This document shows, piece after piece, positions 1-8,911 of a stretch of DNA of 64,000 bases. The position numbers and the translations under genes were made by a program. This stretch comes from Terriglobia bacterium. Its GTDB lineage: Bacteria > Acidobacteriota > Terriglobia > Terriglobales > Acidobacteriaceae. The notes under the pieces are model-generated. The model saw only the letters and a list, made by a program, of their open reading frames with translations. It did no database searches and was not told where the DNA came from. Location of the stretch: contig JAIQFT010000017.1 of NCBI GenBank assembly GCA_020073185.1, positions 1 to 64,000 of the forward strand, read 5' to 3'. The stretch's first letter is position 1, and each line of letters starts with the position of its first letter.

Positions 1-62
1 TCGCTTCGATAGACGCGGTAACCCGGCCACCCCAGAATCTTCGTCCACTCACTGTCGCTCAT
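1..62 (-). CDS. N-terminal fragment, possible transposase (cut by window edge)
   Basis: A minus-strand reading frame opens with ATG at 62 and runs off the left edge after 20 codons. It reads MSDSEWTKILGWPGYRVYRS. The LGWPGYRV stretch is what I remember from the start of ISL3-like transposases in acidobacterial genomes, but only the first 20 residues are visible, so the family is a guess. A stop codon lies just upstream in frame, so the start is probably right. The upstream DNA (63-351) is non-coding and carries hairpins, which would fit the end of an insertion sequence. Confidence 0.35.
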   Translation of the reverse strand, partial: MSDSEWTKILGWPGYRVYRS

Positions 63-351
63 CCCGCCGAGCGTACCGCCAAACCGCTACTCTGGAATCC
101 AGTAAATCCACGAGTTTTTCAGATTCCTGCGCAGAGCCCGAAAAAGGTTGTTTTATAGGTTCTTGGGACTGTTGGGTGGTAGCTAACATTGCTGACCTCC
201 TAATCCAGTTACGAGTCCATGAGTTTCGCCCGAGCCGGTTTCAGCCGGCGACCTGTTACCAGGTCGGCGCATGAGCCTTGGGGGCTTCCCCCTCGCAACA
301 CAATTCCGCGGTTTGACAATTCCGCAATCGTCAATCGTCAATCTGCAATCG
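63..351. other. Non-coding region between the transposase-like fragment and ftcD
   Basis: No convincing gene is visible here. The region holds two adjacent hairpins (234-249 and 249-266) and, at about 316-356, a run of short degenerate repeats of the form CAATCGTCAATC. A terminal inverted repeat of an insertion sequence could lie here, but its partner would be outside the window. Confidence 0.5.
234..266. repeat. Two adjacent stem-loops
   Basis: The first hairpin pairs GCCGG (234-238) with CCGGC (245-249). The second pairs CGACCTG (249-255) with CAGGTCG (260-266) around a 4-base loop. No T-run follows on either strand, so this is not an obvious intrinsic terminator. Confidence 0.5.
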
Positions 352-1830
352 TCAATGCCCGCGCAGCGCCGTTATCTTCTCCCTGACCTCTTCCGCGAAC
401 CTGGGCTCTTCCGCCTGCAATGACTCGAGGTTGATCTCGACGTTGGCGATCGCCCCCTCCATCGCCGCCCGCGCCAGCGCTTTAGCCACCCCTAAGTCCG
501 ACGCCATCCTCGGATTCGTCATCCCGCCCAGCTTCTCCGTAATCTGCCCCACCTCGTGCGCCCACTCCGCCACCGCCAGCGGGACGTTGGTCGCGTTGCG
601 CAGCGCTTCACACACCGCGCCGTTCCCGGCGGAATCTTTTGCCTGCTTGTAAGCAGCCACCACCGCCTCGTAGGACGCCGCGTCTTCATCAATCGCCGCC
701 TTCAGCACCTCGCGCAACAGCGCCAAGCGGGTGATGGCGTCGCCCAACTCGCGCTCGTACTGCACATAATTCTTTTTCCCGCGTGACATCGCCGCCACCA
801 TGTGCGCCAGCGCCGCCGCCATCGCTCCCGCTGCCGCCGCCGCGCTTCCCCCGCCCGGCGTCGCTGTGGGTGCGGCCAGTTGCTCGACAAACGGCTCAAC
901 TCCCGCGCGCAGCCCGCCGGCCGCCATCTTCCCGCTCATTACCGCCGCCAGCCGGTTTTCAAGAATAAGCGACGAATCGAAGTTCTCCACCTGCAGGAAC
1001 CACTCCGACGCGTCCTCCAGCGCCTTCTTCGGGACCAGCCCCACAATCTCGCTGAACGCCGGCAGCACTCCATAGCGCGCCGCCTCGCGCTTCACGTACT
1101 CAAATACGCGCGCGATCGGCGTCTGCTCGAAATCCGTCAGGTTCATCGAAACTTGTGCCAAGCCGCGCACCGGCAACCCCATGCCCTTCACGTGGCGCAG
1201 CCCGCCGTTGGAAAACCGCACCGCCTTGGCCACGTGCTTCGCGATTTCCGCGTCCGGCGTGTTCAGGTACACGTTGTATGCGATCAGGAATTTGCGTGCG
1301 CCCACCACCGTTGCACCCGCCGTGGGATGCACCCGCGGCTCGCCGAAATCCGGTTTTCGTGCCGGGTTGGTGGCGATCTCGTCGCGGATGTCCTCGAACT
1401 GCCCGCGCCGTATGTTCTCCAGGTTCTGCCGCTCCGGCGTGGTCGCCGCCGCCTCGTACAGGTACACCGGAATCTGGAACCGCCGCCAGATCTCTGCCCC
1501 CACCTTGCGCGCGATCGCGACGCAGTCCTCCAGCGTGACACCGTCAATGGGAATGAACGGGATGACGTCGGCGGCGCCCATGCGCGGGTGCGCGCCTTGG
1601 TGCTTGGTAAGGTCAATCAGTTCGGCGGCCTTGCCGACCCCGCGGATGGCTGCCTCGCCAATGTTTTCGCGGTCGCCGGCCAGGGTGATGACGCAGCGGT
1701 TGTGGTCGGTGTCCATCTCCCGGTCCAGCAGATAAACGCCCGGGACTTTCATGGCCTCGATGATGGCATCAATCTTCGCTTTGTCGCGGCCCTCGGAAAA
1801 GTTCGGCACACACTCAACCAGCGTGGACAT
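352..1830 (-). CDS. ftcD: Bifunctional glutamate formimidoyltransferase / formimidoyltetrahydrofolate cyclodeaminase
   Basis: This cytosolic enzyme transfers the formimino group of N-formimino-L-glutamate (the end of histidine breakdown) to tetrahydrofolate, then deaminates it to 5,10-methenyl-THF. The 492-residue protein is a fusion. Residues about 1-300 are the formiminotransferase half, opening with VECVPNFSEGRD and carrying the KHQGAHPRMGA segment that contains the catalytic histidine of this family. Residues about 315-492 are the cyclodeaminase half, with the glycine-rich TATPGGGSAAA turn and the DEDAASYEAV segment with the family's acidic active-site residue. Mammalian FTCD is about 540 residues, so this is a compact but complete fusion. 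No other hut gene is adjacent. The start ATG at 1830 opens directly into the conserved N-terminus. Confidence 0.93.
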   Translation of the reverse strand: MSTLVECVPNFSEGRDKAKIDAIIEAMKVPGVYLLDREMDTDHNRCVITLAGDRENIGEAAIRGVGKAAELIDLTKHQGAHPRMGAADVIPFIPIDGVTLEDCVAIARKVGAEIWRRFQIPVYLYEAAATTPERQNLENIRRGQFEDIRDEIATNPARKPDFGEPRVHPTAGATVVGARKFLIAYNVYLNTPDAEIAKHVAKAVRFSNGGLRHVKGMGLPVRGLAQVSMNLTDFEQTPIARVFEYVKREAARYGVLPAFSEIVGLVPKKALEDASEWFLQVENFDSSLILENRLAAVMSGKMAAGGLRAGVEPFVEQLAAPTATPGGGSAAAAAGAMAAALAHMVAAMSRGKKNYVQYERELGDAITRLALLREVLKAAIDEDAASYEAVVAAYKQAKDSAGNGAVCEALRNATNVPLAVAEWAHEVGQITEKLGGMTNPRMASDLGVAKALARAAMEGAIANVEINLESLQAEEPRFAEEVREKITALRGH

Positions 1831-1858
1831 AGCCGATTAGGATACATCTGGTTCTCGC

Positions 1859-1929
1859 TTTTCGGTTATTGGTTTACGGTTTCCATGGCGTGAATTGCTT
1901 ACCGTCAACCGCTAACCGATAACCGAAAA
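1859..1929. repeat. Imperfect inverted repeat of CGGTTA units
   Basis: TTTTCGGTTAT at 1859-1869 is exactly complementary to ATAACCGAAAA at 1919-1929. The DNA between them is made of degenerate CCGCTAACCGATAACCG-type units. It lies between the divergent ftcD and the next gene, and belongs to a family of similar degenerate repeats scattered through intergenic DNA of this window. Confidence 0.55.
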
Positions 1930-2081
1930 CCCGCCGTCCCTGTACTAAGGTGACCCGCGCATTTCCAACTCGGCAAACCGCCCGCACCATGATTTCCGCT
2001 ACAATGTGGGCAGAACCGGGTTCCAACCAGGAGCAGCTAACCACCATCGGGATGGTCTCGGAACCATTCTCAAGAGGTCTC

Positions 2082-3014
2082 ATGAAGCGCATCGTTATTT
2101 GTCTTTGCATGTTGTTGCTGGCTGGACTGCCGGCAATGGCCACGGCCCTGGGTACCTCGGCGCGGACCGTCATTCCCTCCGACATCCAACAAATCATTTC
2201 GGTTGACTATCGCGCCTTGAAGAACTCGCCCACCGCGCAGGCGCTGAAGGCGCGCGTCCTGCCCGAGCAGCTTAAGGAATTCGAGTCCTCACTCCGCGGC
2301 GTGGGCATTAACCCCGACACCGACGTCGAGCAACTCACCTTCGCCTCGTTCCGCTCCAAGAGCGGCGTCGAGATCATTGGCTTGGCGCAGGGTACTTTTC
2401 CCACCAAGAAGATCCTGGCGCGCATAAAGGCCAAGAAGGTCAAGGCCCTGAAGTACCGCACCAGCGACCTTTGGTCCATGCCCGGCGGCCAGCAGATGAC
2501 CTTCCTTGACGACTCCACCATGCTTTTCGGCCAGCGCGCCGCGGTGCAGTCGGCGCTTGATTCCCGCGACGGCGAAGCCCCCGCCCTCAACGGCAACTCC
2601 ACCATCGCCGATATGATCCAGGCCGTGGATTCCGGCCCGGTGTGGAGCGTGCTGGACGCGCAGGGCACGCAGAACATGCTGCACTCCACCCTCGGCGACG
2701 CCGCCAAGCTCGCCGATTACGAGGTGGTCCGCAAGCGTCTGCTCGGCTCGCGCTACACCATGGAGTTCAACAACGGCGTCAGCTTCAATCTCAGCGTCTT
2801 GACCTCGGACTCCATGACTGCCGCCACCCTTTCCTCCCTCATCCAGGCCGGCGTCCTATTCCGCAAGATGAACGCCCAAGGCGTGGAGAAGGCCGCGCTC
2901 GACAGCGTCACCGTGAACTCCGACAGCGCCAACCTGAAGCTGAACTTCAAGTCCGATGAGGCGAAGTTCCGGTCCCTGGTCCAGTCGGACCTGTTCGCGT
3001 CCGTGATTAAGTAG
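2082..3014 (+). CDS. Secreted protein of unknown function
   Basis: I do not recognise this 310-residue protein. It starts with MKRIVICLCMLLLAGLPAMATALG, a clear signal peptide, so it is exported. The rest is mixed alpha/beta with no cysteine in the mature part that I can see and no catalytic motif. An upstream in-frame start at 1950 exists, but ATG at 2082 is preferred: AAGAGG lies just upstream at 2072-2077 and the signal peptide begins there. The phrase IPSDIQQIISVDYRAL near the mature N-terminus is reminiscent of orphan secreted proteins common in Acidobacteria (from memory, not checked). It stands alone, divergent from ftcD. Confidence 0.8.
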   Translation: MKRIVICLCMLLLAGLPAMATALGTSARTVIPSDIQQIISVDYRALKNSPTAQALKARVLPEQLKEFESSLRGVGINPDTDVEQLTFASFRSKSGVEIIGLAQGTFPTKKILARIKAKKVKALKYRTSDLWSMPGGQQMTFLDDSTMLFGQRAAVQSALDSRDGEAPALNGNSTIADMIQAVDSGPVWSVLDAQGTQNMLHSTLGDAAKLADYEVVRKRLLGSRYTMEFNNGVSFNLSVLTSDSMTAATLSSLIQAGVLFRKMNAQGVEKAALDSVTVNSDSANLKLNFKSDEAKFRSLVQSDLFASVIK

Positions 3015-3029
3015 AAGTATTTCGCCTCA

Positions 3030-3044
3030 GCTCGCTCAGCGAGC
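3030..3044. repeat. Perfect 7-bp hairpin (GCTCGCT/AGCGAGC)
   Basis: GCTCGCT (3030-3036) pairs with AGCGAGC (3038-3044), 16 bases after the stop codon of the secreted protein. There is no T-run. Its shape resembles the hairpin at 3099-3114, so it may be a REP-like repeat rather than a terminator. Confidence 0.5.
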
Positions 3045-3098
3045 GGCAGAACCTAGCCCATGGTGTGAGCCGTGGGTCCACCTCTGCGCAGATGGCGA

Positions 3099-3114
3099 GC
3101 CCGCTTCAGCGGGC
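3099..3114. repeat. Perfect 7-bp hairpin (GCCCGCT/AGCGGGC)
   Basis: GCCCGCT (3099-3105) pairs with AGCGGGC (3108-3114) around TC. It shares its layout (GC-rich arm ending in CT, two-base loop, AG start) with the hairpins at 35218-35237 and 35259-35270. Confidence 0.5.
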
Positions 3115-3234
3115 GACAGAAGAAATCGGATAGTCCAACGCCTCAGTGCGATTCCCAAGTTGTCCAGCGACCTCACCGGCGACTGGAACCTGAAACTTTC
3201 CCCACGTTTTCGAATCCCATGAATCAGGCGAACC

Positions 3235-3843
3235 ATGCTTTTTGAAGGCAACGAGCGCAAGCGGCGCGAACGCGAAATGCGGCAGGCGGGACGCTTGCCT
3301 CCGGGGCAATCGCTCACCCTGAAATGGCCGGTGTTGCATTATGGCTCCGTGCCGCGCTTCGATCCCGCGAAATGGGATTTCCAACTGCGCGGGTTGGTCG
3401 AGAAACCGCTGCGGTTAAGCTGGGAGGAATTCAACCGCCTGCCGAAGTCGGAGGTCCACAGCGACTTCCACTGCGTCACGCGCTGGAGCCGCTTCGACAA
3501 CACGTGGACGGGCGTGCTCTTCCGCGACATGCTGCAACTGGTGCAGCTCAGGCCGGAAGCGAATCACGTGCTCGTGCACGGCGAGCAGGGCTACACCGCC
3601 AACCTGCCGCTGGCCGACCTTGATCGCGACAACGTGCTCTTCGCCACCCATCACGACGGCGAACCGCTTTTGCCCGACCACGGTTATCCGCTGCGGCTGA
3701 TTGTTCCGCACCTGTACGCGTGGAAGTCAGTCAAGTGGGTGCGCGGGCTGGAATTTCTCGATCACGATCAAGCCGGCTTCTGGGAGCAGAACGGATATCA
3801 CATGTACGGCGATCCGTTTAAGGAGCAGCGCTTCAGCGAGTGA
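3235..3843 (+). CDS. Sulfite oxidase-like molybdopterin-dependent oxidoreductase
   Basis: This 202-residue protein belongs to the oxidoreductase molybdopterin-binding family (sulfite oxidase/MsrP-like fold, single domain). Visible marks are the N-terminal basic helix, the LRGLVEKPLRLSWEEFNRLP segment, and DFHCVTRWS, where the cysteine (about residue 80) is the expected Mo ligand. HGYPLRLIVPHLYAWKSVKWV closes the cofactor pocket. There is no signal peptide, Tat motif or heme domain, so it is probably a cytoplasmic stand-alone protein like YuiH, not the periplasmic MsrP. The substrate is unknown. The ATG at 3235 is the only good start. It has no partner gene nearby. Confidence 0.85.
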   Translation: MLFEGNERKRREREMRQAGRLPPGQSLTLKWPVLHYGSVPRFDPAKWDFQLRGLVEKPLRLSWEEFNRLPKSEVHSDFHCVTRWSRFDNTWTGVLFRDMLQLVQLRPEANHVLVHGEQGYTANLPLADLDRDNVLFATHHDGEPLLPDHGYPLRLIVPHLYAWKSVKWVRGLEFLDHDQAGFWEQNGYHMYGDPFKEQRFSE

Positions 3844-3931
3844 ATGAAAGCCTTGGAATTAAGAATTAGGAAGTCGGAATGAAGAATGCCTGGCAAACCG
3901 TGTGGGCGCCTGCATTCTTCATTCTGACTCC

Positions 3932-4570
3932 TTACTTCTTCAAAATCGGGTTGTAGCCGTCGCCCGTCAATTTTGAGCGCATGGACTCTGCCTCTCTCAC
4001 GTCCCGGAACGGCCCGACCTGCACGTGATAGAACTTGTCCGTTGGCCCATTGGTGGTGAGGACCGGATAATTTTTCTTGCGTAGCGCGTTGACCAGCGCG
4101 TCGGCGTCATCCTGCTTGGTGACCGCCGCCACCTGTACCATGTATCCCACGCTCAGCGACACCGGCTTCGTCGCTTCAGGCGTTGTCGGCTTCGATTCGA
4201 TGGTCCTGGTTGAAGCTTGCGGCGCAGGCGGCTTGGCCGGAGACTCCAGCTTGGCCTTGGGCTCGTTCTGCTCGACCGCCTTGTAAAAGGTCAGCTCGTC
4301 GGAACTGGATCTCGCCCCGTTATCCGGTGGGCACTCACCCCCACTGGCGCAGTCAGGCTTGACGGGAGTCTCTGGCACTGTCGGCGACGGCTTGGTTGCG
4401 CCGCTGGTGTGGATCACTGCGGTCCCGGCCGCCAACACCGGTTCAGCCGCCGACTTCCGCCCCAGCGAAAAGCCCATGCTGAAGAACAGCGCGCAGACGA
4501 TCACCAACCCGAAGAACAGGCCCAGCAAGCGGCCCGTTCCCAACGTGACTTCCTGATCCTGAGAGTCCAT
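3932..4570 (-). CDS. SPOR-domain membrane protein
   Basis: The 212-residue protein has a short cytoplasmic N-terminus, one membrane segment (about residues 14-35, GLFFGLVIVCALFFSMGFSL), a proline/lysine-rich linker and a C-terminal SPOR domain (about 140-212, starting YMVQVAAVTKQDDADALVNA). SPOR domains bind peptidoglycan stripped of stem peptides at division septa, so a role in cell-envelope remodelling or division is likely but not specific. The gene follows the slipin gene on the same strand after a 61-base gap and may be cotranscribed with it. Confidence 0.85.
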   Translation of the reverse strand: MDSQDQEVTLGTGRLLGLFFGLVIVCALFFSMGFSLGRKSAAEPVLAAGTAVIHTSGATKPSPTVPETPVKPDCASGGECPPDNGARSSSDELTFYKAVEQNEPKAKLESPAKPPAPQASTRTIESKPTTPEATKPVSLSVGYMVQVAAVTKQDDADALVNALRKKNYPVLTTNGPTDKFYHVQVGPFRDVREAESMRSKLTGDGYNPILKK

Positions 4571-4631
4571 GTCTACTCCAAAATGCAGGCGTCAGGTAAG
4601 GCAAACCAGAAGCGCTGAAGCCTGAAGCCTG

Positions 4632-5423
4632 CTACGTTCCGCTTCCCGCCGGCGCCGCGCGATCCTTCATGCGCCTATCAATCAGCGACTGCAAGCCTTC
4701 CAGCAAATCCACCGGCAACGGGAAAACGATGGTGGTGTTCTTCTCCACCCCGATTTCGGTCAGCGTCTGCAGGTAGCGCAATTGAATGGAGACAGGCTCG
4801 GTGGCGAGCAGGTGTGCCGCGTCCACCAGGCGCTGCGCCGCCGAGAATTCGCCCTCGGCGTGGATGATCTTGCTGCGCTTCTCGCGCTCCGCCTCCGCCT
4901 GCTTGGCCATGGCGCGCAGCATGGATTCCGGCATGTCCACTTGCTTCACTTCGACGTTAGCCACCTTCACGCCCCAGGGCGCGGTGTGCTGGTCGAGGAT
5001 GCTCTGGATGCGCAAATTCAGCTTTTCGCGGTGCGACAGCAGTTCGTCGAGCTCGACTTCCCCCAGCACCGAGCGCAGCGTGGTCTGCGCAAACTGCGAC
5101 GTCTGGTAGAGGTAGTTCTTCACCTCGACCACGGCGCGCCGCGGGTCCACCACGCGCAGGAAGATGACCGCGTTCACCTTCAGCGTGACGTTGTCGCGCG
5201 TGATGATGTCCTGCGGCGGGACCTCCAGTGCCTCCTGCTGCAGCGAGACGCGGACCATTTTGTCCAGCGGCGCAAACACCAGGAAAATGCCGGGTCCCTT
5301 GGGCTCGGGCAGCAATCGCCCCAGGCGGAAGATGACGCCGCGCTCGTACTCGGGAAGAATCTTGATGGAGTTCAGGATGTACAGGACAAAGATGGCGATA
5401 GGAATGAATGTGAGCGGATTCAT
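4632..5423 (-). CDS. Slipin (stomatin-like SPFH protein)
   Basis: This 263-residue protein has an N-terminal membrane hairpin ([18 protein letters not shown]), then the SPFH/Band 7 domain beginning [16 protein letters not shown] and running to about residue 180. The C-terminal helix ([20 protein letters not shown]) is the typical oligomerising coiled coil. Slipins form ring-like membrane assemblies and usually pair with an NfeD-type protease. Here the nfeD-like gene is about 8 kb away (13742-15130), so the usual operon has been split. The exact role is unknown. Confidence 0.88.
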   Translation of the reverse strand: MNPLTFIPIAIFVLYILNSIKILPEYERGVIFRLGRLLPEPKGPGIFLVFAPLDKMVRVSLQQEALEVPPQDIITRDNVTLKVNAVIFLRVVDPRRAVVEVKNYLYQTSQFAQTTLRSVLGEVELDELLSHREKLNLRIQSILDQHTAPWGVKVANVEVKQVDMPESMLRAMAKQAEAEREKRSKIIHAEGEFSAAQRLVDAAHLLATEPVSIQLRYLQTLTEIGVEKNTTIVFPLPVDLLEGLQSLIDRRMKDRAAPAGSGT

Positions 5424-5657
5424 AGCAGTGTCCGCCTCCGCAGGCTCTCCAATTTGGATGTTTCTGCGCGAATTGTAACAGCTTTCGCGCAGCCTTCTAT
5501 GAGGGAATCACCGCATGGCAACCTTGGGAGTAACGAGGCACGACCCACCGGGTGATTCGCAATCATCGGTTGCCGCTGAGTCTCTTTGGCACGGCTTAAA
5601 TTTCAATGTAACCCGGTTGCTGCAAGTCGCATCTATCAGCCTCAGTACACGTTGGCC

Positions 5658-5984
5658 ATGAGATTTTCAAGTCTGGCGCGCAGAGATCGTGTTCCGGCCA
5701 CGGGCCTGCAGCGGCTCACCACGGCGCTGTGTCTCGTCCTGATGGTATTTGCGTCGAGTGCTGCGGTTATCCACACGCATCCCGACACAGCCCAGACCGG
5801 GCCCAAAGCCACCCACTGCCTGATCTGCGTTGCGGCGCATGCGCCCACAATTCTGGTTTCGACCGTAGCGGCAGCGCCAGCCGTTGCCGGAGTTCGCGCC
5901 ACCGTCAGCCTGCCCGATAGCGATCCGCACAGCCGCTTCCTTTCGCCCGATCTCTTCATCCGTCCTCCGCCCGCCACCGTCTAG
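5658..5984 (+). CDS. Small membrane or secreted protein with His/Cys motifs
   Basis: This 108-residue protein begins MRFSSLARRD and has one hydrophobic segment (TALCLVLMVFASSAAVI) followed at once by HTHPD and then HCLICVAAHA. The cluster of histidines and a CxxC pair just after the membrane segment suggests metal binding, as in small proteins of the DUF2946 kind, but I cannot assign a family firmly. ATG at 5658 is preferred to an upstream start at 5586 because the hydrophobic leader then sits near the N-terminus. It lies 115 bases before the TonB-dependent receptor on the same strand and may work with it, for example in metal uptake (inference). Confidence 0.6.
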   Translation: MRFSSLARRDRVPATGLQRLTTALCLVLMVFASSAAVIHTHPDTAQTGPKATHCLICVAAHAPTILVSTVAAAPAVAGVRATVSLPDSDPHSRFLSPDLFIRPPPATV

Positions 5985-6060
5985 TTCCGCGCAATAGTGC
6001 ACGCCCGATTCAAGCGAAACCGGGCCTGTCCCCATTTTGCGAAGGGAAAATGCCTTGTCG

Positions 6061-6078
6061 CCTATCCGTGTGGATAGG
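6061..6078. promoter_or_regulatory. Perfect inverted repeat upstream of the receptor gene
   Basis: CCTATCC (6061-6067) and GGATAGG (6072-6078) form a perfect 7-bp inverted repeat around GTGT, ending 21 bases before the receptor start codon. It could be an operator or an RNA hairpin in the leader near the ribosome binding site. No regulator is encoded next to it. Confidence 0.45.
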
Positions 6079-6099
6079 AACGGGTGGACGGAGAAAATC

Positions 6100-8826
6100 A
6101 TGAACGCTGTCGCTTCATCGCACTGGCATCCTGGCGCAACAACTCTGCGCAAGCTGTTCACAATTGTCACGGTTTTCCTGGCCATCGCAGGCACATCGTA
6201 CGGGCAACAACTTGGCGGCGCAGGGACCATCACGGGTACGGTCGCTGACCCCACCGGCGCGGTGGTTCCGGGCGCAACGGTAGCGATTCGGAACCCGGTT
6301 AGCGGCTTTGAGCGCACGACGGCTACGAGCAAGTCAGGGTCGTTCAGCGTCTCCAACGTTCCGTTCAACAACTATCATCTCACTGTCAGCGCGCCGGGAT
6401 TTGCTTCCTACGCTCAGGACATCGACGTGCGGTCGATCGTGCCGATGAATGTGGGCGCCGTTCTGAAACTGGGGAAGGCCGACATTAGCGTCACCGTGGA
6501 AGCCACGGCGGAAGACCTCTTGGAAAATACTCCGTCGTTTCACACTGACGTCGATCGTGCGGTGTTTGACAAGCTTCCTCTGGAAAGCCAGTCGTCATCC
6601 GTCAGTTCGCTGGTGACGCTGGCAACCCCCGGAATCGCAGCCGATTCCAACGGGAATTTCCACGGCATGGGCGATCATGCGGAAAATTCATTTTCGGTTG
6701 ACGGTCAGCCGATTACCGACCAACAAAGCAAGGTCTTTTCGAACCAGATACCGATTGATTCGATTCAGTCGCTGGAAGTGATCGCGGGCGCCCCACCCGC
6801 CCAGTTTGGCGACAAAACCAGCGTCGTAATCAACGTCACCACCCGTTCGGGACAGGGCCAGACTACGCCCAAGGGCGCGCTGACGACTTCCTACGGCAGC
6901 TTTGGCACTTCCAATGTCGATTTCAATCTTGCATACGGAGGTCAGAAGTGGGGGAATTTTGTCTCGTTGAGTGGGCTTAACAGCGGGCGTTTTCTCGATC
7001 CTCCGGAATTTAAGGTCATGCACGCCAAGGGCAACCTGGAGAATGTGTTCGACCGGCTGGATTTTCAGTTGTCCAACGCAGACTCCATTCACCTGAACCT
7101 GGGTTTTACCCGATCTTGGTTCCAGAACCCAAACTCTTTCGACATGCAAAACGCGACCGCATGGAACGGACTTGTGGTCAACAATAACGGGCTTGGGCCG
7201 GACGGCCTTCCAGTTGGTCCCACCGACCAGCGTTCGCAGATTAAGACATTCAACATCGCGCCGTCCTGGACCCGACTGTTGGGCTCCACGGCGGTTTTCA
7301 CGCTCGGCGCTTTTGTGCGGCGGGACCAGTATAACTACTACCCCAGCGGCAACCCGTTCTCCGATTTCGTTCCGGATCTTCAGTCACAGACGGTAGCTCA
7401 GGACAGGACGCTGACCAACGCGGGTCTGCGTTCCGATATTTCCTACGTGAAAGGGATCCACAACCTGAAGGCTGGAATCACGTATGAGCATACGTTTCTG
7501 AACGAGAATGACCACCTCGGGATCGTCGATCCCACCTTCCTGGGTTCACTCACGGGCGTGAATGGCAATCCGTGCGTGGATGCGAATGGGATCCCGGTTG
7601 CCGACCCGTGCACAACCCTTGCTCCTTTCGACCTCACGGCGGGAGGAAAACTTTTCGGATTTCGCGGGCACGCGGACGTGAAGGAGCTCGCGCTCTATCT
7701 GCAAGATGCGATCACGAAAGGAAGCTGGACTTTCAACCTCGGAATTCGCGGCGATTTTTACAATGGGCTATCCACCCACCGGGAGGCCGAGCCCCGCTTG
7801 GGAGTTGCCTATAACATCAAGCCAAGCAACACGGTTCTTCGCGTCTCCTATGCGCGACTCCTGGAAACTCCCTTTAATGAAAACCTCGTGCTCGCCAGCG
7901 TTGGGTGCGCGAACGCCGTCCTGAACCCATTGCTTGGCTGTTCTTCCGTGTCGACGACGCCTTTGAACCCTGGTTGGCGCAATGAATTTCATGCCGGGCT
8001 TGAGCAAGCCTTTGGCCGGCATCTGGTGTTCTCCGGCGAGTACATCTGGAAGTACACCCACAACGCCTACGATTTCAGCATCCTCGGCAGCACGCCGATC
8101 ACATTTCCGATTCAGTGGCATAACTCCAAAATCCCGGCCTTCGCCGGTCGCGTCAATCTGACCGACTTCCATGGCCTGACCGCCTTCACCGTCTTCTCCA
8201 CGGTCGCGGCGCGTTTCTTTCTGCCCCAGATGGGCGGAGCCGGCGCTACTCCATCGGCTCCCGGCGGAGTGTTCCGTATCGATCACGACGAGAGGTTCAA
8301 CCAGACGACGCACATTCAATACCAGCCTCGGAAGCGTGGACCGTGGATCGGTTTCAACTGGCGTTACGACAACGGTCTGGTCGCCGGACCCGTGCCGTGC
8401 GCCGGCGGAAATTGCAATAACGGACCCAACGGCAGCGATACTGTGGTCGATGTCTCCGGGCTTACTCCCGACCAGCAATTTCAGGCAGGATTGTTTTGCG
8501 GAGCGGTGCGCGCCACGCCTACCACCCCTATCAGTCCGACGAGCCTTTGTCCGGCTGCCCAGTACGGTTCCACGCTTATCTCAATACCGAAGCCGGGTAC
8601 CGAGGATGATGACCACAATCCGCCGCGGATCGCTCCCCGTAATCTCTTCGATCTGGCCGTGGGGCACGACAACCTCTTCAACGGTGACCGTTACAAGTGG
8701 AGTCTGAATCTCACGGTCATCAACTTAACCAACCGGGTGGCGCTGTACAACTTTCTGTCAACCTTCAGCGGCACGCACTACGCTTCCCCCCGCACCGTGA
8801 CCGCTCAACTGGGCTTCCATTTCTGA
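6100..8826 (+). CDS. TonB-dependent receptor with carboxypeptidase-regulatory-like domain (Oar-like)
   Basis: The 908-residue outer-membrane protein begins with a signal peptide (hydrophobic core LFTIVTVFLAIAGTSYGQ). Residues about 40-125 form a carboxypeptidase-regulatory-like beta domain (ITGTVADPTGAVVPGATVA). A plug domain follows (SLVTLATPGIAADSNGNFHG, then DGQPITDQ), and then a long beta-barrel ending in QLGFHF, with terminal phenylalanine as in outer-membrane barrels. This layout is typical of the very numerous Oar-like receptors of Acidobacteria; the ligand cannot be told. ATG at 6100 is chosen over an upstream start at 6037 because GGAG precedes it by 7 bases and the signal peptide starts there. 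A perfect inverted repeat lies just upstream, and a strong hairpin follows the stop. Confidence 0.9.
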   Translation: MNAVASSHWHPGATTLRKLFTIVTVFLAIAGTSYGQQLGGAGTITGTVADPTGAVVPGATVAIRNPVSGFERTTATSKSGSFSVSNVPFNNYHLTVSAPGFASYAQDIDVRSIVPMNVGAVLKLGKADISVTVEATAEDLLENTPSFHTDVDRAVFDKLPLESQSSSVSSLVTLATPGIAADSNGNFHGMGDHAENSFSVDGQPITDQQSKVFSNQIPIDSIQSLEVIAGAPPAQFGDKTSVVINVTTRSGQGQTTPKGALTTSYGSFGTSNVDFNLAYGGQKWGNFVSLSGLNSGRFLDPPEFKVMHAKGNLENVFDRLDFQLSNADSIHLNLGFTRSWFQNPNSFDMQNATAWNGLVVNNNGLGPDGLPVGPTDQRSQIKTFNIAPSWTRLLGSTAVFTLGAFVRRDQYNYYPSGNPFSDFVPDLQSQTVAQDRTLTNAGLRSDISYVKGIHNLKAGITYEHTFLNENDHLGIVDPTFLGSLTGVNGNPCVDANGIPVADPCTTLAPFDLTAGGKLFGFRGHADVKELALYLQDAITKGSWTFNLGIRGDFYNGLSTHREAEPRLGVAYNIKPSNTVLRVSYARLLETPFNENLVLASVGCANAVLNPLLGCSSVSTTPLNPGWRNEFHAGLEQAFGRHLVFSGEYIWKYTHNAYDFSILGSTPITFPIQWHNSKIPAFAGRVNLTDFHGLTAFTVFSTVAARFFLPQMGGAGATPSAPGGVFRIDHDERFNQTTHIQYQPRKRGPWIGFNWRYDNGLVAGPVPCAGGNCNNGPNGSDTVVDVSGLTPDQQFQAGLFCGAVRATPTTPISPTSLCPAAQYGSTLISIPKPGTEDDDHNPPRIAPRNLFDLAVGHDNLFNGDRYKWSLNLTVINLTNRVALYNFLSTFSGTHYASPRTVTAQLGFHF

Positions 8827-8833
8827 TTGCAAA

Positions 8834-8880
8834 AGGGTGAGGGAGCTACGGCCCAAGCTCGTAGCTCCCTCACCCTACTG
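8834..8880. terminator. 17-bp hairpin between convergent receptor and ku genes
   Basis: Bases 8834-8850 are exactly complementary to 8860-8876 (17 bp, 9-base loop). On the minus strand the stem is followed by TTTT, so it is a good intrinsic terminator for ku. On the plus strand there is no T-run but the stem is long enough to stall or protect the receptor mRNA end. The arms contain GGAGCTACG/CGTAGCTCC. Confidence 0.8.
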
Positions 8881-8911
8881 ACTGTTGGCGATGTTTACCC
8901 GCCGCTCGATC

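Noticed and set aside
802-1893. Long open frame on the plus strand opposite ftcD
   Set aside because: It is antisense to a gene with clear enzyme motifs; its arginine- and alanine-rich wording is the typical shadow of GC-rich coding DNA.
1950-2081. Upstream extension of the secreted protein gene
   Set aside because: The extension has no signal peptide in the right place; AAGAGG and the leader peptide support the start at 2082.
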